A stretch of DNA of 64,000 nucleotides from Adenophora triphylla var. japonica (Eukaryota > Streptophyta > Magnoliopsida > Asterales > Campanulaceae), in the NCBI GenBank assembly GCA_022495995.1, contig JAFEMH010001300.1:62001-126000 (forward strand). Reading direction: 5' to 3'. The translations under genes were made by a program, and so were the position numbers. Under the pieces are notes generated by a model. It searched no databases and was not told the origin of the DNA. It saw only the letters and a list, made by a program, of their open reading frames with translations. Positions within the stretch are counted from its first letter, which is position 1, and each line of letters opens with the position of its first letter. This document shows, piece after piece, positions 55,401-64,000 of the stretch.

Positions 55401-55640
55401 CCCTATCTTGAGAACGACTTGGCCTTTATTGCCCGGGGAAGATGAAGAAGATAAGCTGTGAGAAGTGGGAAGCTCCCCACATTGGCGATAGAAATTTTGA
55501 TGTGGATTACGCAAGAGTTGGATGATCTTTGAAGCTATGGAGGCGAAGTAGAGCGGTATATTGAGTCAGCAAACCCATAGGCCCCCGAGGAACGAGAAGA
55601 CGGTGAGGGTCGGCTGCAACGGCGACCAATCTAACGTCGA
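52483..55640 (+). pseudogene. E5 antisense gene, putative gypsy-type (Transposase_28-like) protein with coiled coil
   Basis: It reads against the element. The likely start is ATG at 52483 (MARTFSSEPG). Around 53164-53330 one frame reads GLGLPLDPFVNEF, stop, then WLGANTCRVLVCFAMVCEIL followed by GYEPCMRVLKEF. This is the block that E4 has as GANT...VVC...LGYEPC. Stops and shifts follow. 54742-55199 holds a Lys/Glu/Arg-rich coiled-coil region in pieces, and near 55280 RHMARRQVDPTA matches KHMARRLLLDPA of E4. The tail is acidic. The gene is decayed more than its E4 homologue. The family resembles putative gypsy type transposon proteins; function unknown. Confidence 0.65.
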
Positions 55641-56035
55641 CCATGACTCTTGAGTTTGTTTAATTGAGCTGTAATGAACAAGTCCCAAACAACATTTTCG
55701 TTTTTGTTTTAACATTATACGAATGCCTTGGCCCGGTTTTTGGGAGGCATGATACTTTTGTAGGTTTAGTTTTGCCCAGTCTTAGCCCGCCTTTGGGAGA
55801 CTTGTTATATCTAATCTTAGGCGACTTTTGATCTACGAATGTTGTATGTTTTCCATTTCATAGTGTATGTCGAGCTAGATGTAGGTAAGATAAATGAGTC
55901 AACTTGAGCCTATAGGCGACTTGATCTTCTGATTTAGTCGACCTCAAACTTGGTTAACTTTTTGCGAATGAGATTGAATATGAGTCAAACCTATTCACAA
56001 TATTAAAGGCGACCCATGGTCGAGCTAATTAGAAA
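55641..56035. other. E5 spacer between the antisense gene and the tandem repeat
   Basis: No gene recognised. It would hold the 3' untranslated part of the antisense transcript. Confidence 0.55.
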
Positions 56036-56320
56036 CAGGTGACTAAGAGTCGAGTTTGTTAGAAAAGAAGTCGACTAAGAGTCGGACTTGTTAAATAGAC
56101 AAAGGCGATTAAGAATCGAGCTTGTTAGGCGAAGGCGACTAAGAGTCGAGCTAATTAGGACGGGTGACTAAGAGTCGAGTACGGTAGAACGAAGTCGACT
56201 AAGAGTCGGACTTGTTAAATAGACAAAGGCGATTAAGAATCGAGCTCGTTAGAGCGAAGGCGACTAAGAGTCGAGCTTGTTAGAACGCAAGGCGACTAAG
56301 AGTCGAGCTTGTTGGGGTGA
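56036..56320. repeat. tandem repeat of GCGACTAAGAGTCGAGCTTG units
   Basis: About nine units of 25 to 35 bases built on CGACTAAGAGTCG (itself nearly an inverted repeat) with CTTGTTAG or CTAATTAG spacers. A longer unit including GTTAAATAGACAAAGGCGAT occurs twice, about 130 bases apart, so there is a higher-order period. It lies just after the end of integrase. Confidence 0.88.
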
Positions 56321-56519
56321 ATGTAACACTATGTTTGAACGAATAAGCTGTGCTTTTTATTGAAGTAGGGAACAAGCTTACATCAATTTGAAACTAGAAC
56401 TAGAACAAACTTCAAGTGTTGCGGCTGAACTAACTTTTGAGCTCCAATATAGGAAACCGAACTAGAAGTAGTACTTAATCAAGTGAGTAGCATGCCAAGG
56501 ATGTTTCAACTCGTCTCCT

Positions 56520-57644
56520 CTGGATGAGCTATCATGTAGGTTCCTTCCTTGATGACTCGAGTAACCACATAGGGGCCTTCCCGGTTAGGAGATAGCTTAT
56601 TACTGTTGGGTTCTCCTTCCCGTTGCCTCGATCTTTCTCAACACATAATCCCCAACTTGGAATGACCTTGCCTTGATCCTCTTGTCGTGGTAACTTTTAG
56701 TTCGGCTTGTAGTTGACCATTCGGAGGTAAGTGTTTCTCGCTTCTCGTCGATCGAGATCCGGGTCGATCAATCTGTTGGTATCATTTTGCTCCTGATTGA
56801 AGAAAGTCACTCTAGCGAGTGGGGAATGCGAGCTCGGCGGGTGCCGTGGCCTCGACCCATATGTGAGAGCAAAGGGGTTTCCCAGTAGGCCCCAGTGGTT
56901 GTACGAAGCGCCCAAAGAGCAAGAGGGAGTTCGTCCAACCAATTGTTACGTCGGCCTACGAGTCTGTCTTGAGCGAAGATAGAACAAGTTTATTTCTTTG
57001 CCTCGGCTTGCCCATTTCCACAGGGGTAGGCGACGAAGATTTCCAATGTTTGATTCCTACCGATTCATCTCTGTTTCGAATGTTTGGGAGAACTGTAAAC
57101 CATTGTCGGACACTATAGCCCGAGGAAAACCAAACCGACACCAAATGAAGGCATGAATGAAGTTGATGGCATTTTCCTCGTGATTCGAGCTAATGGCTTG
57201 GCTTCAACCCACTTTGTGAAATAATCGATAGCGACGATCACGTACTTGCAATTTCCTCGGGCGGGAGGGAAGGGTCCAATCAAGTCGACACCCCACATAT
57301 CAAATGGCCAAGCTGCAATTACTGGAGCCTACTCGGTTGTCGGCATATGAGGTAAGTTGGCAAACCTTTGGCATTGATCACATTCTTTGAACAAAGTTGT
57401 GAGTGTCGGCTCATATGTGGCGATAGTATCCCAAGGTAATTAACTTGTCGGCAAGGTCACGGCCCCGGTGTCCGCCACAAATCCCATTGTGCACTTCATG
57501 TATCAATAGGGCGACCTCTTGTGGGTGGATACACTTTAGCGGTGGTCGAGTGTAGGATCTTGAATAGGTCGCCTCCTTGAATGACGTATCTTGGAGCTTT
57601 CTTTTTGATAGCTCGAGCTTTCTTCTCGTCGTCGGGCGGCTCAC
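56520..57644 (-). pseudogene. E5 integrase, frameshifted
   Basis: 57644-57411 has the zinc-domain start: RPPLKCIHPQEVALLIHEVH, NGICGGHRGRDLADKLITLG. 57298-57113 has the core start [20 protein letters not shown] (first Asp) and [18 protein letters not shown]. 57144-56956 and 56942-56697 have later core pieces in other frames, and the GPYVVTRV region is near 56560. Three or more shifts. Confidence 0.88.
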
Positions 57645-57727
57645 CGCTTTCTAGGTAAGCCTTCATTTCCTCAATCCAACACTTCTCATGAGTCCAATTT
57701 CTCGAGGATCATCTATGCATTGAATTT

Positions 57728-58090
57728 TTACCCTTTCATAAGCTGGATTTTCGAGGAAGGAGATGGGCTCATCATGTGGCTCCTCGAAGTAGCTAATTTC
57801 GAGAGGAGGTCGGCTAGCTCGTTGTCTTCCCGTCCAATCCTCTGAATCCCCCAGAATTCCAAGTCTTTTATCAACTCTTTTACCAGGTCGCAGTATTTGA
57901 TTAGAGTGGAACTAAGCACTTCGTATTCGCCTTTGACCTGGTTGACTATTAGTTGTGAATCACAATAAGCCATGATCTTAGTCGCTCCAAAACACTTGGC
58001 GTACTCTATAGGCTGCTATCAAGGCTTCGTATTGGCTTGGTTGTTGGAAGCGTCGAACTTGAACCTCGGTGATTCCTCATACGGTTCCAG
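57728..58090 (-). pseudogene. E5 second RNase H (aRNH), frameshifted
   Basis: 57973-57728 has MAYCDSQLIVNQVKGEYEVL (catalytic Asp), FWGIQRIGREDNELADLLSK (last Asp). The first half, with the FSDGS- and AEYEAL-type segments, lies upstream in shifted frames (EALIAAYRV-like near 58010). Its position between RNase H and integrase fits the Tat lineage. Confidence 0.82.
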
Positions 58091-58634
58091 ACTACGGCTC
58101 GATCAAGACAATGCAGCTCCACTAACATTTTTGGTCGGCTGATCCATCTGAATAAACCTTCCAACAATCGTCGGGTAGCGCGATGGCGGGTTGGCACTCG
58201 TGTTCTTTCCCTTAACCTTTTCCTTTGGAGCTCGCTGCTCGTCGTCTTCCTTGGTGAACGTAAGCTCGACCAGAAGTCGGCTAGAGTTTGAGCCTTCAGT
58301 GCCTTTCGAGGTCGATACTCAATGTCAAATTCAGTAAGGGCAATTGACCAATTGAGCAGTCGACCTGAACTCTCCGGCTTGTGCAATATCTTTCTCAAAG
58401 GCGCATTGGTAAGAACCACAATTGGGTGAGCCAAGAAATAAGCTCGCGGCTTCCTTGAAGCCACGACTAGAGCATAAGCGACCTTCTCGGCATTATAATA
58501 TCTCTGCTCTCCACATCGATAGGGCCTTGCGATGTAGTATGCGGCTTTTGAAGCCCTTCATCTTCTCTAATCAAAACCGCCCGGATTTATCTCCCACGGA
58601 TAAATACACAAACAAAGTTTCACCGGTGGTCGGG
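58091..58634 (-). pseudogene. E5 RNase H (first domain), frameshifted
   Basis: 58464-58006 reads RKPRAYFLAHPIVVLTNAPL, then KILHKPESSGRLLNWSIALT and EFDIEYRPRKALKAQTLADF, the second half of the domain. The first half (YYIARPYRCGEQRYYNAEKV-like) is in other frames around 58480-58620. Confidence 0.82.
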
Positions 58635-59561
58635 CTACTCGGGAGAGGTGGAGTAAGCGAGGTAATCCTTCAGCTGTTGGAACGACGAATGACATTCGGT
58701 CGTCCATTCAAAACTTTCGTCCCCTTGATGCTTTGAAGAAGGGGAGAGACCTCTCTTGACTTTGATATGAAACGACCAAGAAAGCTTTACCCTTCCGTTA
58801 AGTCGTTGCATCTCTTTGACACTGGTGGGAGCCTTCATGTCGACTAAAGCCTTGATTTTTTCTGGATTAGCTTCTATACCCCGTTGAGATACCATGAACC
58901 CAAGGAAATTTCCAGCAGCTACACCAAATACACACTTGCTAGGGTTGAGCTTCATGTCATTTGCTCTTAAATTGGCGAACGTTTCCTTTAGGTCGACCAC
59001 GTGACGTCCGTTCTTTATTTTGATGACCATATCGTCGACGTAGGCCTCCATGTTTCGACCAATTTGAGAAGCAAAGACTTTGTTCACCATCCTCTGATAA
59101 GTCGCCCCTGCATTCTTCAATCCAAACGGCATCATGTTGTAGCAGTAGATGCCTCCAGCCGCCTGAAATGCCGTCTTGACTATGTCTTCTTTATGCATCT
59201 TAATCTGGTGGTAACCTAAGTAAGCGTCGAGGAAACTGAGGGTGGAGTGACCAGCAATGGAGTCAACTAGCTTGTCGATCCTGGGAAGGGGGTAGCTGTC
59301 TTTTGGGCAAGCAAGATTGAGAGTGGTGAAGTCGACGCACATCCTCCATTTGCCATTTGATTTCTTCACCATGACCACGTTGGCCAACCACGTTGTATGA
59401 GTGGCCTCCTTGATTATCCCTGCACTTAAAAGTTTTTGTACCTCGGTTTTAATAGCCTCCTCCTTGTCACAAGCAAAGCTTCTCAATTTTTGGGGTCTAG
59501 GCTTTATGGTCGGGTTGACTTCGAGTCTATGAACATCGACCTCCTCCTTGATTCCCCTCAT
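58635..59561 (-). CDS. E5 reverse transcriptase, open frame
   Basis: A 308-codon open frame with the complete RT motif series: EVQKLLSAGIIKEATHTTWL, NGKWRMCVDFTTLNLACPKD, YPLPRIDKLVDSIAGH, LSFLDAYLGYHQIKM and GGIYCYNMMPFGLKNAGATY. The catalytic YVDDMVIK follows, then LNPSKCVFGVAAGNFLGFMV and QRGIEANPEKIKAL. It is the best preserved RT in the window. The frame breaks just before RNase H. The open frame begins at a Met, but natural expression would be as part of a polyprotein. Confidence 0.93.
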   Translation of the reverse strand: MRGIKEEVDVHRLEVNPTIKPRPQKLRSFACDKEEAIKTEVQKLLSAGIIKEATHTTWLANVVMVKKSNGKWRMCVDFTTLNLACPKDSYPLPRIDKLVDSIAGHSTLSFLDAYLGYHQIKMHKEDIVKTAFQAAGGIYCYNMMPFGLKNAGATYQRMVNKVFASQIGRNMEAYVDDMVIKIKNGRHVVDLKETFANLRANDMKLNPSKCVFGVAAGNFLGFMVSQRGIEANPEKIKALVDMKAPTSVKEMQRLNGRVKLSWSFHIKVKRGLSPSSKHQGDESFEWTTECHSSFQQLKDYLAYSTSPE

Positions 59562-59615
59562 GTCTTCTACCCTCCATGCGAAGACATCATTACTCTCCTT
59601 GAGTAGCTCGATGAT

Positions 59616-60659
59616 TTACGCTCGTTCCTCAAGCCCGATAGTTTGCTTTCCAATCTGAATTTTTTGGTCGGGGTAGGAAAGGTTGGTAATTATTGACTCT
59701 AGTTCGTCCATAGCTTCTAGCTCTGGTCCATCCCTGAATTGTAGAGTCTCAATTATTATCTCTCTGACCCTTTTCCTTTCCTCAGCTCCCAAATGTGGAG
59801 CTTCCTCAGCTATCATGTCATCTAACTTGTCTGCAACCTCGCTGGTGGTGGTGGCCCCCGAGTTATTGTCGAGCTGGAGGCATAGGTTGCCTATGAGAAC
59901 TTGGTCGACCATAACTACATCTGGATCGACCTCTGTGGTGTTAGAGTGACGTGTCGACTCAAGCATGACCTCGTCATTTGAGCGATAGGTCGACTCTTCC
60001 ACATTAGTGATTGTAGACAGTCGAGTAGTTTTGGTGACTGATTGTGACAGCTTTAAATAACCATCTGCAGTCTCGATCTCAAGCTCCCTCTTCTTTCTTT
60101 CCCGAAGAACATGGTCTAAGTAGGCTCGAGCTGTGCCTTGTACGCAGCCTACTCCAGCAGGTGTGGGGAACTTGACTCGTTGATGAGGGATCGATGCCAC
60201 CATTCCAAGAGCGACCTGTCCAGGAATACCAAGTATGGCAGCGTAGTCACTATTCACATCAATCACGATAAATTGTACCTTTGACACAATCCTTTGGGGG
60301 TGATGGCCTAGGTCGACGTCGAGCTCTATTTGGCCTTTAGCATCAACTCGATGGTTGGTGAATCCCTCCAACCTACCATCATATCTTTCCAAAGCTTGCT
60401 CGTCATTAAGACCCATCTCTATGAAAGTCTTGTAGAACAAGATATCCTTGCAGGCCCCCGTGTCGACTAAGAGTCTGCTCGTCGTACATCCGTCTATGAG
60501 ACCTGGGATGACGAGAACTTGCTCCCTAGCCGCCATATTAGTTGCTAATTCATGAGGGTAGAAAGCGATCACTTCATCTCTTACATCTCTCCTTGGAGGT
60601 ACATGTGGGGCTTTGTTGAGAGTGAAAGATCTTGTGTTTGATGGGCGTATTGCTTGCAC
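59616..60659 (-). CDS. E5 aspartic protease region, open frame
   Basis: A 347-codon open frame. The N-terminus is the end of gag or linker. Then come EQVLVIPGLIDGCTTSRLLV and the active-site VDTGACKDILFY (Asp-Thr-Gly). GRLEGFTNHRVDAKGQIELD and AILGIPGQVALGMVASIPHQ follow, as in E4. The C-terminal third is acidic and links to RT. A stop separates it from the RT frame at about 59612. Confidence 0.9.
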   Translation of the reverse strand: MQAIRPSNTRSFTLNKAPHVPPRRDVRDEVIAFYPHELATNMAAREQVLVIPGLIDGCTTSRLLVDTGACKDILFYKTFIEMGLNDEQALERYDGRLEGFTNHRVDAKGQIELDVDLGHHPQRIVSKVQFIVIDVNSDYAAILGIPGQVALGMVASIPHQRVKFPTPAGVGCVQGTARAYLDHVLRERKKRELEIETADGYLKLSQSVTKTTRLSTITNVEESTYRSNDEVMLESTRHSNTTEVDPDVVMVDQVLIGNLCLQLDNNSGATTTSEVADKLDDMIAEEAPHLGAEERKRVREIIIETLQFRDGPELEAMDELESIITNLSYPDQKIQIGKQTIGLEERA

Positions 60660-62614
60660 CTTTCTGTAATGACTCCCGGAGTTCGATCTAGGTTGCCTAG
60701 GTCCCTGTTGTCCACTGGCGGCTGCTCGCCTCCACTAGCTTGAGGCCTCTTCACATATGCGTCGAGTCTACCTGCTCGACCATTCTTTGGATGATCCGCT
60801 TCAAACCCAAACAATCCTCAGTGAGATCTCACGTATCTTTGTGATAATCACGGTACTTACTTGTTGTCCCTTACGAACTTGTTGCACTGGGTTCATTGGG
60901 GCAGGGGAGCCAACTCGACGGCATTCATAATTTACATTCGACTCACCGTAAGGAGTGAAAGCCTCGAGCACCTTTTACGTAGCCACAGTCTGTTTTCCAT
61001 TTTTATTATTTCCTCCGTTCTTGTTGGAGTCCTTCTTGTCATCAGCGACCTCCACCTTGGGGCTTTTACCATTCTTCTTTTCTTTCCTTTCTTGTGAAGA
61101 GCGACATTGTACACCTTCTCAAACAACTCCCGTCGAGTTGTTCTTGTCTGGCTTGTGAGTTCATAATCCATGTCTGCCAGGAAATACCGTTTCGGAAGCA
61201 ATTGATGACTTCCCTATCGGTGAGGTCCTCCTCTATCTTATCAACCATTTCCTTGAACTTGGTGAAGTAGCTCATCGAGCTTTCATTTTTAGCATGTACC
61301 AAGTTGTTGAGATCAGTGACATGGTCACTTTCCGAGCTCCACTGCCGAAAAGCGATCTAGGAACTTCGTCTGAAGCATGTCCAAGTGGTGATGCTACCGG
61401 CGGCTAAACCATTGAACCAAGTTAAAGCCCCGGTGAGTGTGCTTAGGAGAGCTTTGCACATATTGTCGTCCTCATTGGCGACAAAACACATTGTGGCCTC
61501 TAGATGTGCAATATGACTCCTTGCGTTGGTGGAAACCCAGAATACTTCTCCGAAGAGGTAACACGAAAGTAGGAGGAGGTCGACTATCTCTCGATTTCCT
61601 TGGACAAAGGTCGAAGAGCAAAGTCAATTCGTTCGACCTTTCCAATCTCTTTTTCTTCTCCTCCTCCCATTGTTCAAACTTCTTTTCATCAACAACCACT
61701 CTACGGCATCGGGCCTTTCATCTCTGCAGGGGAACAAACGTCGACCTTTGACCTTCGCTTCTAGGGGGAGTTACCTGCCTACTCCTCCTGTCTCTGTGAG
61801 AATGAGTTCTCTCTGATCGAACTGGAGACCTATGCCTGTCATTCCTTATGGGCGACCTGCGCCTCTCATTCTCGGATGGCGACTTGCGCCTATTATCTCC
61901 AAATGGCGACTGCGCCTTTCCCAGCTATAGGCGACTGCGCCCATTCTTGTCTCTGTGAGACCACGATCTCTAACTTTGTCCGTCTTGGGGAAACGCGCCT
62001 GTTCTCTGTTAGGCATTAGCGCGTCCTCAAATCGGGCCGAGCCTCCTGCTTCCACTATTTACGGTGAGGCTAGCCCTTAGGTCGTTACTTGGCACATGAA
62101 CGATCGTAGGAGCTCGTTGGACTATCCTGTTTTCACCATTACGCCCCACACCCTCATTTGGCCCGACACTCCCCGGCTCCGTTGCCTATCGAGAGACACA
62201 GGTGGGAGCCACCCTTTCTGAGCGTACGTCGGCTTTGCTCTGCCTCCTCCATGGCTATCAAATCGGCCAAAATTTGGGCTCGCTCCAACATCATTTCCTT
62301 CTTGCTCATGGGATTGGTTGAGGGACACCACTGTTTCCCATGTTCACCTTGCCCATTGGGCGCTTAGGAGGAGGTGGGGCTCCTTGTACTTCCATATGCC
62401 TTTTCCCTCTCCTTGTGTCGAGGCAATCCTCGCCGCCATCAAGCAACAACGGTAGAGCGCGCGTGGCTCTACCATAAGGACGGTTGGGTGGGGGAGAAGG
62501 TAAATCCATGTTTTCGGCATTGACGTTGAGATTTCCGGCGTTTGTGTTGGTGTTGTTGTTCACCTCAATGAATTCTTCGTAAGCATCTTCCACATGCCCG
62601 TGCAGGGTTACCAT
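60660..62614 (-). pseudogene. E5 gag, frameshifted, zinc knuckle destroyed
   Basis: The start is ATG at 62614 (MVTLHGHVED), about 65 bases after the 5' LTR. The N-terminal part, 62614-62306, is polar and Asn/Pro-rich. Core pieces are in shifted frames between 61500 and 61050: KNESSMSYFTKFKEMVDKIE, LTDREVINCFRNG. The nucleocapsid block near 60800-60860 reads K-Y-R-D-Y-H-K-D-T-stop-D-L-T-E-D-C. Arg stands where the first Cys should be and a stop replaces the Gly-His pair. The region 61780-62060 is Arg-rich and repetitive (GDRRR-like). Confidence 0.83.
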
Positions 62615-62658
62615 GGTTGTAGGTTGAGAAGAGTTTCGAGGTCAAGCTTTAAGCACGA

Positions 62659-62678
62659 TTCCCGGCAATGGAACCAAA
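62659..62678 (-). other. E5 primer-binding site
   Basis: On the minus strand it reads TTGGTTCCATTGCCGGGAAT directly after the 5' LTR. It is the same as E4 except for the last base. Confidence 0.75.
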
Positions 62679-62679
62679 C

Positions 62680-63339
62680 TGATGCAGCAGGAATTGTGCT
62701 TATCAATCTTCCTCCACGTGGCAGGACGAATCACCTGACTCCTTGACCTGAAATCAGAACCCACGACTTGCCGGATGTGTCTCCGGCGAAGACCCTCGGG
62801 CGTGAGAGTAAGAATACAGTTGTATAAAGCTCCAAATGTATTGAATATATGAATTCCAATAGCAAAATGGCAGTTACCTCCCACCGTTTGGTAGTGACGA
62901 AGTATTTATAGATAAAAGTGATGTATTTTTGAGGTGGCGACATGTGCTCCGGGATTATAGCGGCAGTTACTTGGTCGTGGGAACGTGTCTATAACGGCCC
63001 CTGATTTGTAGGGATGTGGTTATGGGAACTGTTCAACCAAATACGCCGGCAAGTGTCAGGTCGTCACTTGTTGTCTAGGTCGAGATCGCCATTCGAGGAA
63101 TGGTCGACCTGACTGTCGGGTAGAGCATGGTTCGTACCCGAGTTGTAATACGGATTCTGAAGTTGGACTAAGTTAAGTCGGGGCTTGTTGGGCCGGACCG
63201 TGGGCTTAATCGACTGATCCTTGAGATGGGCTTCGGGCCTTGTTTTAGTTGGGTCAGCCTCATTGAGAATGTGAGAGTCAAGGCTGCCTGTGATTGGGCT
63301 TTACTCGTTTGGACCAACTCGACACTTTTGGTATGTTCA
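62680..63339 (-). repeat. E5 5' LTR, 660 bp
   Basis: It runs TGATGCAGCAGG to GGTATGTTCA on the plus strand, with TATAAATA (minus) at 62903-62910. Its length equals that of the 3' LTR. Confidence 0.94.
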
Positions 63340-63441
63340 AGGCTAAACCCATATTTTGCTCAATAAAGAAACCATGTTTTTGCAAGATTCTCATTGAATT
63401 TTATTTTTTGCAATGTCCTCATTATACATGATGTGGGTTTG

Positions 63442-63890
63442 GGTTTACAGCAAGGAGGTGGAATTTTGTTATTATTTGTTAATGTGGTTAAGGATCTGTT
63501 CCAGCTCCTATAACCCTTGCTATAGGACATGTTCTAGTGTGATTTTAATTTCTAGGTTTACAGCAAGGAGGTGGAATTTTATTATTATTTGTTAATGTGG
63601 TTAAGGACCTGTTCCAGCTCCTATAACCCTTGCTATAGGACCTGTTCTAGTGTGATTTTAATTTCTAGGTTACTTGCTTCATATTGTTTGTGTTTGATAA
63701 TGTGGCAAATAATCTATTACATGTCCTATAACCATTGTTATAGGAGCTGAAATAGTGTTCTTTTAATTTCTAGGTCACTTGCTTTATTTTGATTGTGAAT
63801 TTGTTTGTTTGAAATAGATGTTGAATTTTGTTATTATTTGTTAATGTGGTAAAGGACCTGTTTCAGGTCCTATAACTCTTATTAAATGAA
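63442..63890. repeat. tandem repeat of about 113 bp, two good and two diverged units
   Basis: Units start at 63442, 63555, 63668 and about 63773. The first two are nearly identical (GGTTTACAGCAAGGAGGTGG start). The others keep only the TAATGTGG...CCTATAAC...TATAGG core. Each core contains CCTATAACCCTTGCTATAGG, an imperfect inverted repeat. Confidence 0.88.
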
Positions 63891-63897
63891 TATTTTT

Positions 63898-64000
63898 TGT
63901 GACGACCCCAACTCTAGACACTAATTTTAAATATCATATTATGTGCTTTTAATATTTATGTTAATTTTATGTGTTCATTTATGTCTTTAACTTCTTAAGT
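63898..64000 (+). repeat. start of another LTR of the E3 (Tekay-like) family
   Basis: TGTGACGACCCCAACTCTAG and the following 80 bases match the first 100 bases of the E3 LTR with roughly a dozen differences. The element continues beyond the window. It is an independent, more diverged insertion or a solo LTR. Confidence 0.88.

Larger units (their letters stand above)
51341..63339 (-). mobile_element. E5: Tat-like Ty3/gypsy element with an antisense gene
   Basis: LTRs of 660 bp (51341-52000 and 62680-63339) are flanked by a perfect AGGCT duplication (51336-51340 and 63340-63344). Gag to integrase read on the minus strand from 62.6 to 56.5 kb; the antisense gene reads on the plus strand (52.5-55.6 kb). 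The primer site and polypurine tract are the same as in E4, but the LTRs are unrelated. The total is 12.0 kb. Confidence 0.95.

Noticed and set aside
1..64000. tRNA, rRNA or organelle-derived segments
   Set aside because: I looked for conserved tRNA arms, rRNA words and plastid or mitochondrial genes and saw none; primer-binding sites are the only tRNA-related sequence.

Overview
The window is repeat-dominated plant nuclear DNA. The evidence is the set of element lineages: Ty1/copia, Athila-like, Tat-like and chromodomain-bearing Tekay/Del-like Ty3/gypsy elements, with Stowaway- and Harbinger-type MITEs. The only sign of a host gene is the C-terminal part of an AP2/ERF domain. A eudicot is likely but not proven. 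I see no intact cellular gene, tRNA, rRNA or CRISPR array.

Layout. 1-2701: 3' part of a decayed Ty1/copia element. 2709-2950: Stowaway-like MITE. 3347-35379: a Russian doll of three gypsy elements. E1 is Athila-like on the minus strand and keeps only gag and protease. Its 3' LTR is split at 4031/29290 by E2, a Tat-like element on the plus strand (4032-29289, target-site duplication ATTAT). E2 is itself split by E3, a Tekay-like chromovirus on the plus strand (18543-27480, duplication CAGTC/CAATC). 36001-36231: another MITE. 36512-48718: E4, a Tat-like element on the plus strand (duplication GAGAG). 48856-50398: two Stowaway MITEs and an 883-bp Harbinger-like element. 50996-51211: AP2/ERF fragment. 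51341-63339: E5, a Tat-like element on the minus strand (duplication AGGCT). 63442-63890: a tandem repeat. 63898 to the end: start of another LTR of the E3 family.

How the parts work. Each LTR element has the expected order of promoter LTR, primer-binding site, gag, protease, reverse transcriptase, RNase H, integrase, polypurine tract and LTR. The Tat-like elements E2, E4 and E5 also have a second RNase H domain between the first RNase H and integrase. Nearly all frames are broken, so none of these copies looks autonomous. LTR pairs are still very similar, so the insertions are not old.

The most unusual content is a set of genes encoded antisense between integrase and the 3' LTR of all three Tat-like elements. 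In E2 there are two: one resembles the plant mobile domain family and has three GT-AG introns that keep the frame; the other resembles plant DUF7745 proteins. In E4 and E5 the antisense genes are homologous to each other. They share GANT, LGYEPC and HMARR motifs and a coiled coil, and each has a TATA box just inside the 3' LTR. These are captured or co-evolved genes with their own apparent promoters and introns, carried as passengers on retrotransposons.
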